Part shown: in pieces, positions 9,852-18,080 of the stretch
Layout: every line of letters begins with the position of its first letter
Position numbering within the stretch: position 1 is the first letter of the stretch
Position numbers and translations under genes: made by a program
The notes under the pieces: generated by a model
Told to the model about the DNA's origin: nothing
Database searches by the model: none
What the model saw: the letters and a program-made list of their open reading frames with translations, nothing else
DNA from: JBAXLO01 sp037134755
GTDB lineage: Bacteria; Bacteroidota; Bacteroidia; Bacteroidales; JACABE01
NCBI GenBank assembly: GCA_037134755.1
Contig: JBAXLO010000006.1
Span: 1-44,689 of the forward strand
Reading direction: 5' to 3'
DNA: 44,689 nucleotides

Positions 9852-10883
9852 TTAAATCGGAACTATTTCAATATAATTTTCATCAAAATATGGGGATATT
9901 TGATTTTTTAATATGTCAATAAGACCTTCAACTTTTGTTCTAAAATATATTTTATCTTGTTTAATATCAATTTCAAATAGGTCAGGTGGATTACCATTAT
10001 CTAAATTGTTTTTGGGTCTTTCCCATTCTTGTAATATATCTGATAGTTTTAAGAGAAATAGTAAATTCATTTTATTAGGATTTATCTTTGAGTTTTTAAA
10101 TGATTCTTCTTTTAAATTATGTGTAAAAATTGCAGAACAGGCTGAAACAATATCTTCATCAAAGAATCTTTGATTCCAATCTGTTTGATTATTTAATCTT
10201 TCGTGATTATATTTGTGATAAAGTTCATCTAAAGTTTTAAGCAATAATAATGAACTTATAATACCGTGGCAAATATATCCATTTTGTTTCATTTTATTGA
10301 ATTCTTTTTTTACTTTAATCTTTAAACCCCAATTATTAAGTGTTGTTTGAATTAAATCTAAACTATTTATATTATTATTAAGGGTAATAAGATTATTATC
10401 TATTAAAATACTAAAAATTTTATCTAGATTGAAATTAATATCGAGTTTTATATTTACTTCTGCTATATTTTTCTTAAAATTCGATATTAATCTATCAGCA
10501 ATTTGTAATTGATATCCAATGTCATGAAAAAGACTAGCAAGTTTCCATTGAAATATATTTACTTTAGAGATTGTATTTTGAGAAAAAAAATATTCATTTA
10601 TATATATCCCTAATAAGAAACAATTAAGAGTATGTATAACATGGTCTCTTTGAAATTTTAAAGGTATAATGGCATTTTCAATATTATTTAATTGTTCAAG
10701 ATATTTATATGTCTCTTGTTTCCTATTAATAGTTAATATGTTTTTTATTAAATAAATTGCTTTATTACTTTTCTCAGACATGCTACTTTCATAAAATTCT
10801 TTTATTTCTGTTGCATTACAATCATAATGATGATAATAATCTTTGCAGTTTTCAAAAAGTGTATTGTTAATATTGTTATTCAT
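9852..10883 (-). CDS. HD-domain protein, possible metal-dependent phosphohydrolase
   Basis: 343 aa with no signal peptide or membrane segment. It has the spaced His/Asp signature of the HD superfamily: RDHVIHTLNCF (His81, His84), then WKLASLFHDIGYQ (His120-Asp121), a downstream conserved-type His in CHGIISSLL, IFTHNLKEES and finally LLKLSDILQEWER with the closing Asp. This order (H...HD...H...D) matches HD/HDc phosphohydrolases, whose substrates include nucleotides and cyclic nucleotides. The substrate here cannot be inferred. It is Asn/Ile/Lys-rich and more AT-rich than the glycan genes upstream, consistent with accessory DNA. It is the first gene of an apparent two-gene operon with the PIF1-like helicase and has its own TATATTTG promoter element. 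Confidence 0.7.
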   Translation of the reverse strand: MNNNINNTLFENCKDYYHHYDCNATEIKEFYESSMSEKSNKAIYLIKNILTINRKQETYKYLEQLNNIENAIIPLKFQRDHVIHTLNCFLLGIYINEYFFSQNTISKVNIFQWKLASLFHDIGYQLQIADRLISNFKKNIAEVNIKLDINFNLDKIFSILIDNNLITLNNNINSLDLIQTTLNNWGLKIKVKKEFNKMKQNGYICHGIISSLLLLKTLDELYHKYNHERLNNQTDWNQRFFDEDIVSACSAIFTHNLKEESFKNSKINPNKMNLLFLLKLSDILQEWERPKNNLDNGNPPDLFEIDIKQDKIYFRTKVEGLIDILKNQISPYFDENYIEIVPI

Positions 10884-10931
10884 TATATATTTATGTAATT
10901 ATTATTTAATTCAAATCTGTAAACTTTCATG

Positions 10932-10939
10932 CAAATATA
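10932..10939 (-). promoter_or_regulatory. -7 promoter element (TATATTTG) for the HD-protein/helicase operon
   Basis: The minus strand reads TATATTTG about 49 bp before the HD-protein start. A TTG on the same strand (10955-10957 on the plus strand reads CAA) lies 15 bp upstream, slightly closer than the 17-23 bp usually given for this promoter class. Confidence 0.5.
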
Positions 10940-10987
10940 CATTAATTATCAAAGCAAAACTTTTATTTAACTAAAAAAGAAAATAAT

Positions 10988-11743
10988 TCACCAAACTTGC
11001 CTACCGTTAGGTAGGTCACTATATCGCAAAACTTGCCTGCCGTTAGGTAGGTCACCAAATTTATCAACCGTCCAATTTGCAGGATTGTTATTAATATAAT
11101 CAGAAATTCGTTGATATGATTTGTCGTTACGAATTATGTGTTCGTAATAATCGCGTTGCCATATCCGTAGGGGCGAATTGCATTCGCCCTTTTTATTTCC
11201 CGAAACCGTATTATCAGAGGGCGAATGCAATTCGCCCCTACGGGGATTCGTGGAATTCGATTCGACAGTACGGTTATATGTATTTATTTGTTTTGTAACC
11301 GACGATTTAAAACCACGAACAATTGAACCAACCGTTCCTTTCGGCGATACAAAACCCTGTCGGGGCGAATCGAATTCGCCCTTTAAATTTTCGAATTCGA
11401 CCTTCAAATTGGGCGAATGCAATTCGCCCCGACAATAATTTTGCGATTGCAATTCATCACGACGGGGATTATCATTCAATATAATTATTCCATGTATATG
11501 GTTCGGCATTATTACAAATACATCCAATTCAACATTATTACGAACATTTGGCGTATTTCCCCATTCGTTATATGCAATTGTACCATAAGCATTCAAAATC
11601 ATTTTACCATCTACAATTTCACCAAACGTACTGACTTCCTTTTCCTGACAACATATTGTTATAAAATATGCCCCTGCCTGCGAATAATCATATCCTTTTA
11701 ATCGGATTGATCTGCGGTGATGTATATTCTGATTGTAATTCAT
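10988..11743 (-). CDS. REP-associated tyrosine transposase (RAYT, Y1_Tnp/IS200-like) with repeat-derived insertions
   Basis: 251 aa. A single-strand HUH-type transposase of the REP-associated group, thought to move or maintain REP palindromes. The N-terminus has RRSIRLKGYDYSQAGAYFIT; the HUH motif is PNHIHGIII (about residues 80-90); the C-terminal part has TVGSIVRGFKSSVTKQIN and WQRDYYEHIIRNDKSYQRIS with the candidate catalytic Tyr. Between these canonical blocks are family-atypical stretches carrying RRGELHSP/KGEFDSP-type peptides, and each is encoded by a REP palindrome in the DNA (11165-11243, 11359-11433). The C-terminus repeats DLPNGRQV twice, encoded by two copies of another palindrome. 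The repeats keep the frame open, so the enzyme may still fold. There is no neighbouring cargo gene and it is probably monocistronic. Confidence 0.88.
   Translation of the reverse strand: MNYNQNIHHRRSIRLKGYDYSQAGAYFITICCQEKEVSTFGEIVDGKMILNAYGTIAYNEWGNTPNVRNNVELDVFVIMPNHIHGIIILNDNPRRDELQSQNYCRGELHSPNLKVEFENLKGEFDSPRQGFVSPKGTVGSIVRGFKSSVTKQINTYNRTVESNSTNPRRGELHSPSDNTVSGNKKGECNSPLRIWQRDYYEHIIRNDKSYQRISDYINNNPANWTVDKFGDLPNGRQVLRYSDLPNGRQVW
10995..11055. repeat. Two direct copies of a hairpin repeat, CCTACC-GTTA-GGTAGG type
   Basis: Copies at 10995-11019 and 11031-11055 differ at one base. Each contains a CCTACC/GGTAGG (or CCTGCC/GGTAGG) stem around GTTA. They lie inside the 3' end of the transposase gene and encode its duplicated DLPNGRQV tail. 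Confidence 0.75.
11165..11243. repeat. REPIN-like pair: 26-bp perfect inverted repeat of GGGCGAATTGCATTCGCCC
   Basis: 11165-11190 and 11218-11243 are exact reverse complements of each other over 26 bp. Each half is itself a palindrome (GGGCGAAT...ATTCGCCC). Two REPs in inverted orientation define a REPIN. The element lies inside the transposase coding region. Confidence 0.8.
11359..11433. repeat. Second REPIN-like pair inside the transposase gene
   Basis: 11359-11381 and 11411-11433 are inverted copies of the same GGGCGAAT/ATTCGCCC palindrome with a GTCGG flank, differing at two central bases. The flank differs from the CCGTA flank of the first pair, so this is a separate insertion or a diverged copy. 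Confidence 0.75.
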
Positions 11744-11871
11744 TGGTTTATTAGTTTTATTTATAAAGAAAATGCCATGCCCCTAAAATATATCTGTAAA
11801 TGTACTTATTTATTCAATATAAACTTTAATTAAAAATCACCAACCACCAAATCAATTTTCTTTGTCTTTCT

Positions 11872-11941
11872 CCCTCTCCTTTTAGGAGAGGGCTGGGGTG
11901 AGGTCAAATCACCAAATCACCAAATCACTAAATCGCCAAAT
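11872..11941. repeat. Dispersed palindrome plus AAATCACC short tandem repeats
   Basis: CCCTCTCC (11872-11879) and GGAGAGGG (11885-11892) form a hairpin followed by CTGGGGTGAGGTC, as at 4436-4469. Immediately after come about four degenerate AAATCACC units reaching to the stop of the next gene. The same hairpin-tail and AAATCACC pieces reappear, broken up, at 14736-14781. Confidence 0.6.
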
Positions 11942-11942
11942 C

Positions 11943-13124
11943 TTAAAAATTAAAATCTCTTGGCTCTCCCGATAACTCTCGGCCATCAAGAATCCATTTA
12001 GCAATAAATTTTGTATGCCATTTTTCCGATTTTAATTCTTTTAATTCCTCTGTGCTTTTGCCCGATGTGATATTCATTTCCCTTAGCATTTTATATTCTT
12101 CAAACATATTATCGAGTTCCTCAATTATCCTATCGTTAATAAATTGTTGAGTACATCTTATTATTGCTATTCTCCAATCTGCATCAGCAGGCATTTCGAC
12201 TGAAACTTCAGCTTCGTTCAACAAATCAAAACACAACTCTATTTTTTCAAACTCCCAACTTGGATCTAATTTCCTTTTATGATCAAACTCTTCCATCGAA
12301 AGTTGAAATAGCTCTATATAATGCTTGTCTTTTTCAAATAGTTCAGCATATTCAACAGCGTTATAATAACTAAGATGTAAGCGTTTTTGTTTTGGAACTT
12401 CAGCTTCAACCGGAGGTGGATTTTTTTTAAGAGTTTCTATTTTATCTTTCTTTACTAATTCAAATTCTACCCTTTGATAATGCAATTCTCTTTCACCTCT
12501 TATATCAGGCAAATAACGTAGATCTTCTTTTTTAAGATACTTGTTATAAAATTTATACCATGGAGGAAAATCCATAATATTTCCTGTATCTTCCAGTTCA
12601 ATAAAATGACTGTAACTTTGCCAGTCTTGAGGGCATAAATGATAAATATGATCAATATTATATAGTTTTAAATATTCTTTTAAAGCTTCAACTTCTTCTT
12701 TTTCTACAGGTGGAATAAATGGACATTCTTCAATAAATTCGCCCCAAAACTCAAAGTCTTTTGCTATGTCAACCTCTTTTATTTTAATTTTATTTGCCCT
12801 CCATAGCAACTGCATGTCCCACATTTTCTTTTGTTTTATCCAGTTAAATCTTTCAACTGTTTCCTCTTTGTACTGAAGTGTTTTATTATGTTCTTCTGTA
12901 TCTAAATATATATCATAATGCTCAATTAAATGAATTTTATTCTCTACATATTTCAATATAAATCCCGGTATTGAGTCAGGATCATATTTGCTAAAGAATA
13001 CTTTGTACTTCTCATTAGTTGTCAAATCAGCAATCATATTCTTTTTAAGCTCCTCCATTTGCAATTTGTATTCCGGAGTTCCCAAACGAATCTTGTCTTT
13101 ATATTCAAAATCATCAAAATTCAT
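11943..13124 (-). CDS. Conserved hypothetical protein, tandem paralogue A
   Basis: 393 aa; family not recognised. Highly charged, rich in Glu, Lys, Trp and Tyr, with no signal peptide or membrane segment, so probably cytoplasmic. It is clearly paralogous to the next gene (13295-14521): both begin M[ND]FDDF, share FFSKYDP/YFSKYDP, FILxYVENKIHL, WIKQKKMWDMQLLWR/MIKQKQLFNLQLKWR, a WG..I.EC.F.P block, PPWYKFY/PAWYRFY and LPxIRG, and both end in a DFNF C-terminus after GRELSGEP or GRKILGEA. Spacing is 170 bp, filled with short palindromic repeats. No catalytic motif stands out. The invariant C-terminal DFNF may be a docking or folding signal; this is inference. Confidence 0.75.
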   Translation of the reverse strand: MNFDDFEYKDKIRLGTPEYKLQMEELKKNMIADLTTNEKYKVFFSKYDPDSIPGFILKYVENKIHLIEHYDIYLDTEEHNKTLQYKEETVERFNWIKQKKMWDMQLLWRANKIKIKEVDIAKDFEFWGEFIEECPFIPPVEKEEVEALKEYLKLYNIDHIYHLCPQDWQSYSHFIELEDTGNIMDFPPWYKFYNKYLKKEDLRYLPDIRGERELHYQRVEFELVKKDKIETLKKNPPPVEAEVPKQKRLHLSYYNAVEYAELFEKDKHYIELFQLSMEEFDHKRKLDPSWEFEKIELCFDLLNEAEVSVEMPADADWRIAIIRCTQQFINDRIIEELDNMFEEYKMLREMNITSGKSTEELKELKSEKWHTKFIAKWILDGRELSGEPRDFNF

Positions 13125-13179
13125 ATAAATGTATTATTTGTAAATCAATTAATATTCTTTTTTAAAACTTAAGTTATAG

Positions 13180-13262
13180 CCCCGTTTAAGGGGTTGGGGT
13201 TTATATTTTAAAGTTATAGCGCCTTTCTTGCTAAGTCGTACCCTGAGCGTAGTCGAAGGGTC
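13180..13262. repeat. Two dispersed palindromic elements between the paralogues
   Basis: 13180-13199 carries CCCCGTTTAAGGGGTTGGGG, a CCCC/GGGG hairpin with a GGGG tail. 13240-13262 carries ACCCTGAGCGTAGTCGAAGG with ACCCT/AGGGT ends. Both have the look of short palindromes dispersed in Bacteroidota genomes. Confidence 0.5.
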
Positions 13263-13294
13263 AAAGAGTCGAAACATTATGGTGTCAGTGGTCA

Positions 13295-14521
13295 TTAAAA
13301 GTTAAAATCAAGAGCTTCGCCCAATATTTTTCTACCTTTTAAGATTTCTTTACGATGTTTTTTTACTGATTTATCATTAGCCATATCTTTCAAAAGTTGT
13401 TCTTTTGTCCTGTTACCCGATATTCCCATATCTCTCAACATTTGATATTCCTCATATATAGTATCAATATAACTTTCAACCTTTTTGCTTTTATATTTAT
13501 TAAAGCACTCTATTATTGCTTCTCTCCATTCAAAATCTTCAGGCATTGGCACTAATTCTTCTATATCATCCAAATCATTTAATATATTTTTTATATAGTC
13601 ATCAGGAATATCATTCTCATTATAAATATCATGTTTTTTGTACTTAAAATTCCACATCGATGATGTATTATCCAACTGGCTATTACTTATCTTAAACAAC
13701 TCTATTATATGAGGGTCGGTCTCAAATTGCTTATTAAATTCCTGAATACTTTCATAATCTGTCCATCGTAATACAGGTAATGGCTCTGGTGGTGCTACAT
13801 AATTAGGATTTTTAAGTTGTTTTGCCACCTTCTTTTTTTCGGCAATATCAGCCTTAATATAATTAGCCATTATATAATTCTTTTCTTTATGCCCTCTTAT
13901 ATTTGGTAATAAAGTTTTAGAACCTGTCCCAAGCCTTTCATCATAAAACCTATACCATGCAGGATATTCTAAATTAAAATTAAGAAAATTCGACACAAAA
14001 AACATTTCATAATCTTGCCATGATGTCGAAAAAATAATATCATCTGCTTCATAATCTTCACTCAAAAGATAATCTTTTAATAATTTAACTTCATAATCAG
14101 TAATTTCAGGCAGAAAAAAACATTCATTAATGTTATCACCCCACCAATTAAAGTCATAACAGCATAAAATTCCTTCAAGTTTTAGCTCTTCAGACCTCCA
14201 TTTTAATTGCAAATTAAATAGTTGCTTCTGTTTTATCATCATAAAAGCTTCTTCAGCTTCATTTTTCGCCTTTAAATCTTTATATTTTACATCATCAATA
14301 TAACTTCCATAGCATCTACTTAGATGAATTTTATTTTCTACATAATCAAGAATAAACGCCTCAACTTCCAAGGGGTCATATTTACTAAAATATTCTTTAT
14401 TTTCATTTGAATCTCTCATCTCTTTGATAAATTCCTTTCTTAATTCCTCGAAATAAAGTTGACGTTTATCATACTCTTCCGGAACATTTTTGCAATTGTG
14501 TGTAAAATCATCAAAATCCAT
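13295..14521 (-). CDS. Conserved hypothetical protein, tandem paralogue B
   Basis: 408 aa; family not recognised. Same architecture as the 393-aa protein downstream (11943-13124). Shared blocks run along the whole length: an MDFDDF start, YFSKYDP, FILDYVENKIHLSRCY, a long charged helix region, WGDNINECFFLP, YPAWYRFYDERL, LPNIRG and the ALDFNF C-terminus. Divergence is high outside these blocks, so the duplication is old and both copies appear maintained. It is acidic and aromatic-rich, with no export signal. Transcription would run from this gene into paralogue A, but the 170-bp repeat-filled gap leaves co-transcription uncertain. The pair sits beside a transposase and several palindromic repeats, which points to an accessory region. 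Confidence 0.75.
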   Translation of the reverse strand: MDFDDFTHNCKNVPEEYDKRQLYFEELRKEFIKEMRDSNENKEYFSKYDPLEVEAFILDYVENKIHLSRCYGSYIDDVKYKDLKAKNEAEEAFMMIKQKQLFNLQLKWRSEELKLEGILCCYDFNWWGDNINECFFLPEITDYEVKLLKDYLLSEDYEADDIIFSTSWQDYEMFFVSNFLNFNLEYPAWYRFYDERLGTGSKTLLPNIRGHKEKNYIMANYIKADIAEKKKVAKQLKNPNYVAPPEPLPVLRWTDYESIQEFNKQFETDPHIIELFKISNSQLDNTSSMWNFKYKKHDIYNENDIPDDYIKNILNDLDDIEELVPMPEDFEWREAIIECFNKYKSKKVESYIDTIYEEYQMLRDMGISGNRTKEQLLKDMANDKSVKKHRKEILKGRKILGEALDFNF

Positions 14522-14735
14522 AAGATTTGTTTTTTATTTAAGTATTGATAATAAGTATGTACAGTCCAAAAAATATATTTAATCAGTAGAAGGTAAGACT
14601 TGGTAAAAGTAGTTTATTAATTCCATTATTAATATTATATTTTAAATATTATTTTTAAACGATGATGCTATTACAAGATATAAGTTCATTTATATTCAAT
14701 CTAAAACTTTTATTTTAATAAAAAATGAAAAAATC

Positions 14736-14781
14736 GTCAAATCACCAAATCACAATATCAAGTCTTTTTCTGGGGTGAGGT
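14736..14781. repeat. Rearranged remnant of the AAATCACC / GGGGTGAGG element
   Basis: AAATCACCAAATCAC at 14739-14753 and CTGGGGTGAGG at 14770-14780 are both parts of the element at 11872-11941, here in the opposite order and without the hairpin arms. It directly precedes tandem array A. Confidence 0.4.
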
Positions 14782-14790
14782 AAAAAATGA

Positions 14791-15038
14791 TATTTACAAC
14801 CCCACGTTCGAAAATGTCTTTCCTTTTACGATATCTGCAATCCCACGTGCGAAAATATCCTCCCTTTTACGATATCTACAATTCCTTTTTGGATATCTGC
14901 AACCCCACGTGCGAAAATATCCTCCCTTTTACGATATCTGCAAATCCTTTTTGGATATCTGCAATCCCACGTGCGAAATTATCCATCCTTTTACGATATG
15001 TGCAGTTCCCGACACAATATCTACAAGTCTGGGATATC
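14791..15038. repeat. Tandem array A: alternating 41- and 21-bp units, each junction GATATC
   Basis: The array is built from 41-bp units (TATCTGCAATCCCACGTGCG as first half) and 21-bp units (TATCTACAATTCCTTTTTGG type) in alternation. GATATC occurs at 14830, 14871, 14892, 14933, 14954 and 15033, so steps are 41, 21, 41, 21 and 79 bp. The 41-bp units also contain the palindrome CACGTG. The last units decay. It lies in gene-free DNA between paralogue B and the DUF255 gene. Open frames through it are a by-product of the repeat and show no protein-like character. Confidence 0.85.
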
Positions 15039-15397
15039 ATTTTACAATTCCTTTAGAAATCTATACATATTCTTTAAAAAATAATATAGTATCGGAGAAG
15101 ATTTGCACAATTCCATTTTAGGATTGAAAAGGTACTAAAAGCGCTTTTACAATAAAAATAGGGAAATTACACACAAGGGAAGACGAATCTACAACTTATT
15201 TTATAATATTTTTCTTTTCACCACCATACTTCATCAGTTCTGAGTAGTAGTAGCGTTATTCTTACAATGAACATTGTTTTGCTTTATTGAATATTTACCA
15301 TATTGCATTGATGGTTGGTAGTGCTTTGATGTATAATACACATAATGAGTAAAAAGATTGCTATTCACCGATGGATTAATTGCATGCTTTGAAGCAA
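15035..15397. other. Gene-free spacer between arrays A and B
   Basis: AT-rich sequence in which I see no convincing gene, RNA or palindrome. Confidence 0.5.
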
Positions 15398-15597
15398 TAT
15401 TGTCAAAACAGGCGCAGCGTTGTCAATTCTCTATCAATTCGACAACGGATCGAAGCGCTTTTTCCATTTCCACTATCAATTCGACAACGGATCGAGGCGC
15501 TTTTGCATATTCTCTATCAATTCGACAACGGAACGAGGCGCTTTTTCCATTTCCATTATCAATTCGACAACGGAACGAGGCGCTTTTGCATATTCTC
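15398..15597. repeat. Tandem array B: alternating 42/41-bp units (83-bp dimers)
   Basis: Four units starting TATCAATTCGACAACGGA at 15432, 15474, 15515 and 15557 have lengths 42, 41, 42 and 41. Units 1 and 3 end in TTTTTCCATTTCCA, units 2 and 4 in TTTTGCATATTCTC, so the real period is an 83-bp A-B dimer. A degenerate half unit precedes (15398-15431). Internal changes (GGATCG to GGAACG) mark the second dimer. The rest of the gap to 15893 is AT-rich with nothing recognised. Confidence 0.85.
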
Positions 15598-15893
15598 TAT
15601 CTGTTTTACAATATTCTTCATCGTGCGTGCGGAAGACTCAAATGTATTTGCAGGAGGATTTTTATGTTTTTACAATAATCTCTATTATAAATATGAATTA
15701 ACACTAATGAATTGCCATAAATTAAATCCATTTAATTCATCATTGCAAAAACTATCTTTCAAGACTAATAAATACTACCATCAATTAGCTATTAACTTCA
15801 ATCAAAAGTTCAGACAATTTGTTATTTATCTACTATATTTCAAGATTAAAAGCTTTAATATATTAAGTAAGTAAATCAAATTCAACTATAATT

Positions 15894-17927
15894 ATGAATC
15901 ATAACGATAAAGAATATACCAATCAACTTATACATGAAACTAGTCCTTACCTATTGCAACATGCTCACAACCCGGTTGATTGGCATGCATGGAATGAAGA
16001 AACTCTTGATAAGGCAAAGCAATTAAATAAACTTATACTTGTAAGTATTGGCTATTCAGCTTGTCATTGGTGCCATGTAATGGAAAAAGAATCGTTCGAA
16101 GATGTTGAAATTGCTCAATTAATGAATGCTAATTTTATTTGTATTAAAGTTGATAGAGAAGAACACCCTGACGTAGATCAAGTATATATGAGTGCTGTGC
16201 AACTCATTAATGGTAATGGAGGCTGGCCTTTAAATTGTTTTGCGCTACCTGATGGAAGACCAGTTTGGGGTGGCACTTATTTCCCCAAAAAGCAATGGAA
16301 ACAGGTACTCGAAAACATTAATACCTTTAAAGAGCGTCAGTATTCACAATTGGTTGCTCAAGCAGATGAGCTGGTTAAGGGTATTAAGAGCATGAATATA
16401 TTTCCTGTAAAGAATAAAAGTATTTTTACAGATGAAGAAATCACTAATGTATATGATTCTTTTAATTTTCAGTTTGATAATGAAAATGGTGGTCTCTCAC
16501 AAGCACCTAAGTTCCCAATGCCTAATAATTATCAGTTTCTATTAAAATATTATCATCAACACAAAGATATTGAAGCCATAAAACATATAGAACTTACGTT
16601 AAAAAAGATGGCTTTTGGTGGAATATATGATCAGATTGGAGGAGGATTTGCTCGTTATGCTACCGATAATAAATGGAAAGTGCCTCACTTCGAAAAGATG
16701 CTTTACGATAATGCTCAATTGGTGTCATTATATTCTAATGCTTATCAGATCACACATAATGAATTATATAGAGAAGTAGTTAATGATACAATTACTTTCA
16801 TTAAAAGAGATTTAATGAATGCTGATGGTGTATTTTATGCTGCTTTAGATGCTGATTCCGAAGGTGAGGAAGGAAAGTATTATGTTTGGACAAAAAAAGA
16901 AATTAATGAGGCTTTAAAAGAAGACGCAGCTTTGGTTTGTGATTATTATAATGTGGAAGGACAGGGATTGTGGGAGGAAGATAAGAATATTTTTTTGCGA
17001 ACAATAGATGATGAAGACTTTGCAAATAAATGGAAGCTTACTTTAGATGAATTATACAATATTATATATAGCGCTAAGCACAAATTATTGGAATGTAGGA
17101 GCAAAAGAACACCTCCTACTACTGACGACAAGATACTTACTTCGTGGAATGCATTAATGATTACCGGTTTAATTGATGCTTATAAAGCTTTTGGTAATGA
17201 TGACTACCTACTACTTGCACAGACTGCTATGCAATTTATATTAACTAAGATGCGAAAAGCTGATGGTAGTCTATTTAGAAATTATAAAGCCAAAAAAGCT
17301 ACTATTGATGCCTTTCTAGAAGATTATTCTTTTACAATTGATGCATTAATTAATCTTTATGAAGCTGATTTTAATGAAGAACATCTTATTATTGCTAAAG
17401 AATTAGCTCAATATACGTTAACACATTTCTTTGATACGGATTCAGGCTTGTTTTATTTCAATCCTATTGATGAAAAGAAGCTCTTTATTAATAGGCATGA
17501 TGTAATTGATAATGTTTTAAACTCCTCTAATTCAGTTATGGCTACCGTATTGTTTAAGCTTGCGATTATATTTGATATGCCTCACATCCATGATATTGCT
17601 TTGGGGGCATTAAGTAATATGAAGAGCCAATTAAAGCAGTATCCAACAGCATATAGTAATTGGGCTTCCTTGATGTTAAGCTTTAAAGATAAGTATTATA
17701 CAATATTGGTTGCAGGAAAAGCTGCTCCTACTATTCAAAAAGAAATAAATGCACAATATCTTCCAAATAAGATCTTATTAGGTAGTAATAATGATAGCAA
17801 AATCTCTCATTTTGATGATAGATTTGTTGCTGATAAGACAATGATTTATGTTTGTACAGGTAAAGAATGCTTGCTGCCAACAGAAAATGTTGCTGAAGCA
17901 ATAAAAAGTATGATTCATTCGGTTTAA
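15894..17927 (+). CDS. DUF255/YyaL-type thioredoxin-like and (alpha/alpha)6-barrel protein
   Basis: 677 aa, the usual length for the Spermatogenesis-associated protein 20/YyaL family. The N-terminal thioredoxin-fold domain begins with NQLIHETSPYLLQHAHNPVDW and holds the conserved ACHWCHVME motif (Cys57-His58-Trp59-Cys60), followed by NANFICIKVDREEHPDVD. The remaining roughly 450 residues form a glycosidase-like six-hairpin domain, with GGIYDQIGGGFARYATD, PHFEKMLYDNAQL and KILTSWNALMI, all typical for this family. The biochemical role of the family is not settled; a redox or sugar-related function has been proposed from fold alone. No signal peptide, so cytoplasmic. It is monocistronic, downstream of the repeat-filled gap, with the AraC gene 153 bp further on. 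Confidence 0.92.
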   Translation: MNHNDKEYTNQLIHETSPYLLQHAHNPVDWHAWNEETLDKAKQLNKLILVSIGYSACHWCHVMEKESFEDVEIAQLMNANFICIKVDREEHPDVDQVYMSAVQLINGNGGWPLNCFALPDGRPVWGGTYFPKKQWKQVLENINTFKERQYSQLVAQADELVKGIKSMNIFPVKNKSIFTDEEITNVYDSFNFQFDNENGGLSQAPKFPMPNNYQFLLKYYHQHKDIEAIKHIELTLKKMAFGGIYDQIGGGFARYATDNKWKVPHFEKMLYDNAQLVSLYSNAYQITHNELYREVVNDTITFIKRDLMNADGVFYAALDADSEGEEGKYYVWTKKEINEALKEDAALVCDYYNVEGQGLWEEDKNIFLRTIDDEDFANKWKLTLDELYNIIYSAKHKLLECRSKRTPPTTDDKILTSWNALMITGLIDAYKAFGNDDYLLLAQTAMQFILTKMRKADGSLFRNYKAKKATIDAFLEDYSFTIDALINLYEADFNEEHLIIAKELAQYTLTHFFDTDSGLFYFNPIDEKKLFINRHDVIDNVLNSSNSVMATVLFKLAIIFDMPHIHDIALGALSNMKSQLKQYPTAYSNWASLMLSFKDKYYTILVAGKAAPTIQKEINAQYLPNKILLGSNNDSKISHFDDRFVADKTMIYVCTGKECLLPTENVAEAIKSMIHSV

Positions 17928-18039
17928 GATTCTTCTTTTTCTATGCTTAATCATTTGATTATAGATAAATGCTATGTTTGTAAAATGTTTGTTGAAAAAT
18001 ATATATTTCTATTAAGGATTTATATCCATAAATTAGTTG

Positions 18040-18047
18040 TAAATTTG
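18040..18047 (+). promoter_or_regulatory. -7 promoter element (TAAATTTG) for the AraC regulator
   Basis: TAAATTTG matches TAnnTTTG and lies 33 bp before the start codon of the AraC gene. No clear copy of the pirin/yceI box is found upstream of it. Confidence 0.5.
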
Positions 18048-18080
18048 TATTTGATTTAAGGAAGTAACACAAGCATTAGT

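Noticed and set aside
14791..15597. Possible CRISPR arrays or coding repeats in the 14.8-15.6 kb tandem repeats
   Set aside because: Units follow each other without unique spacers, there are no cas genes in the window, and the repeat units contain no conserved non-repeated segment of spacer length.
15358..15874. Overlapping open frames over array B (about 93-164 codons)
   Set aside because: They are translations of the repeat in all three frames, with no family resemblance, and overlap each other.
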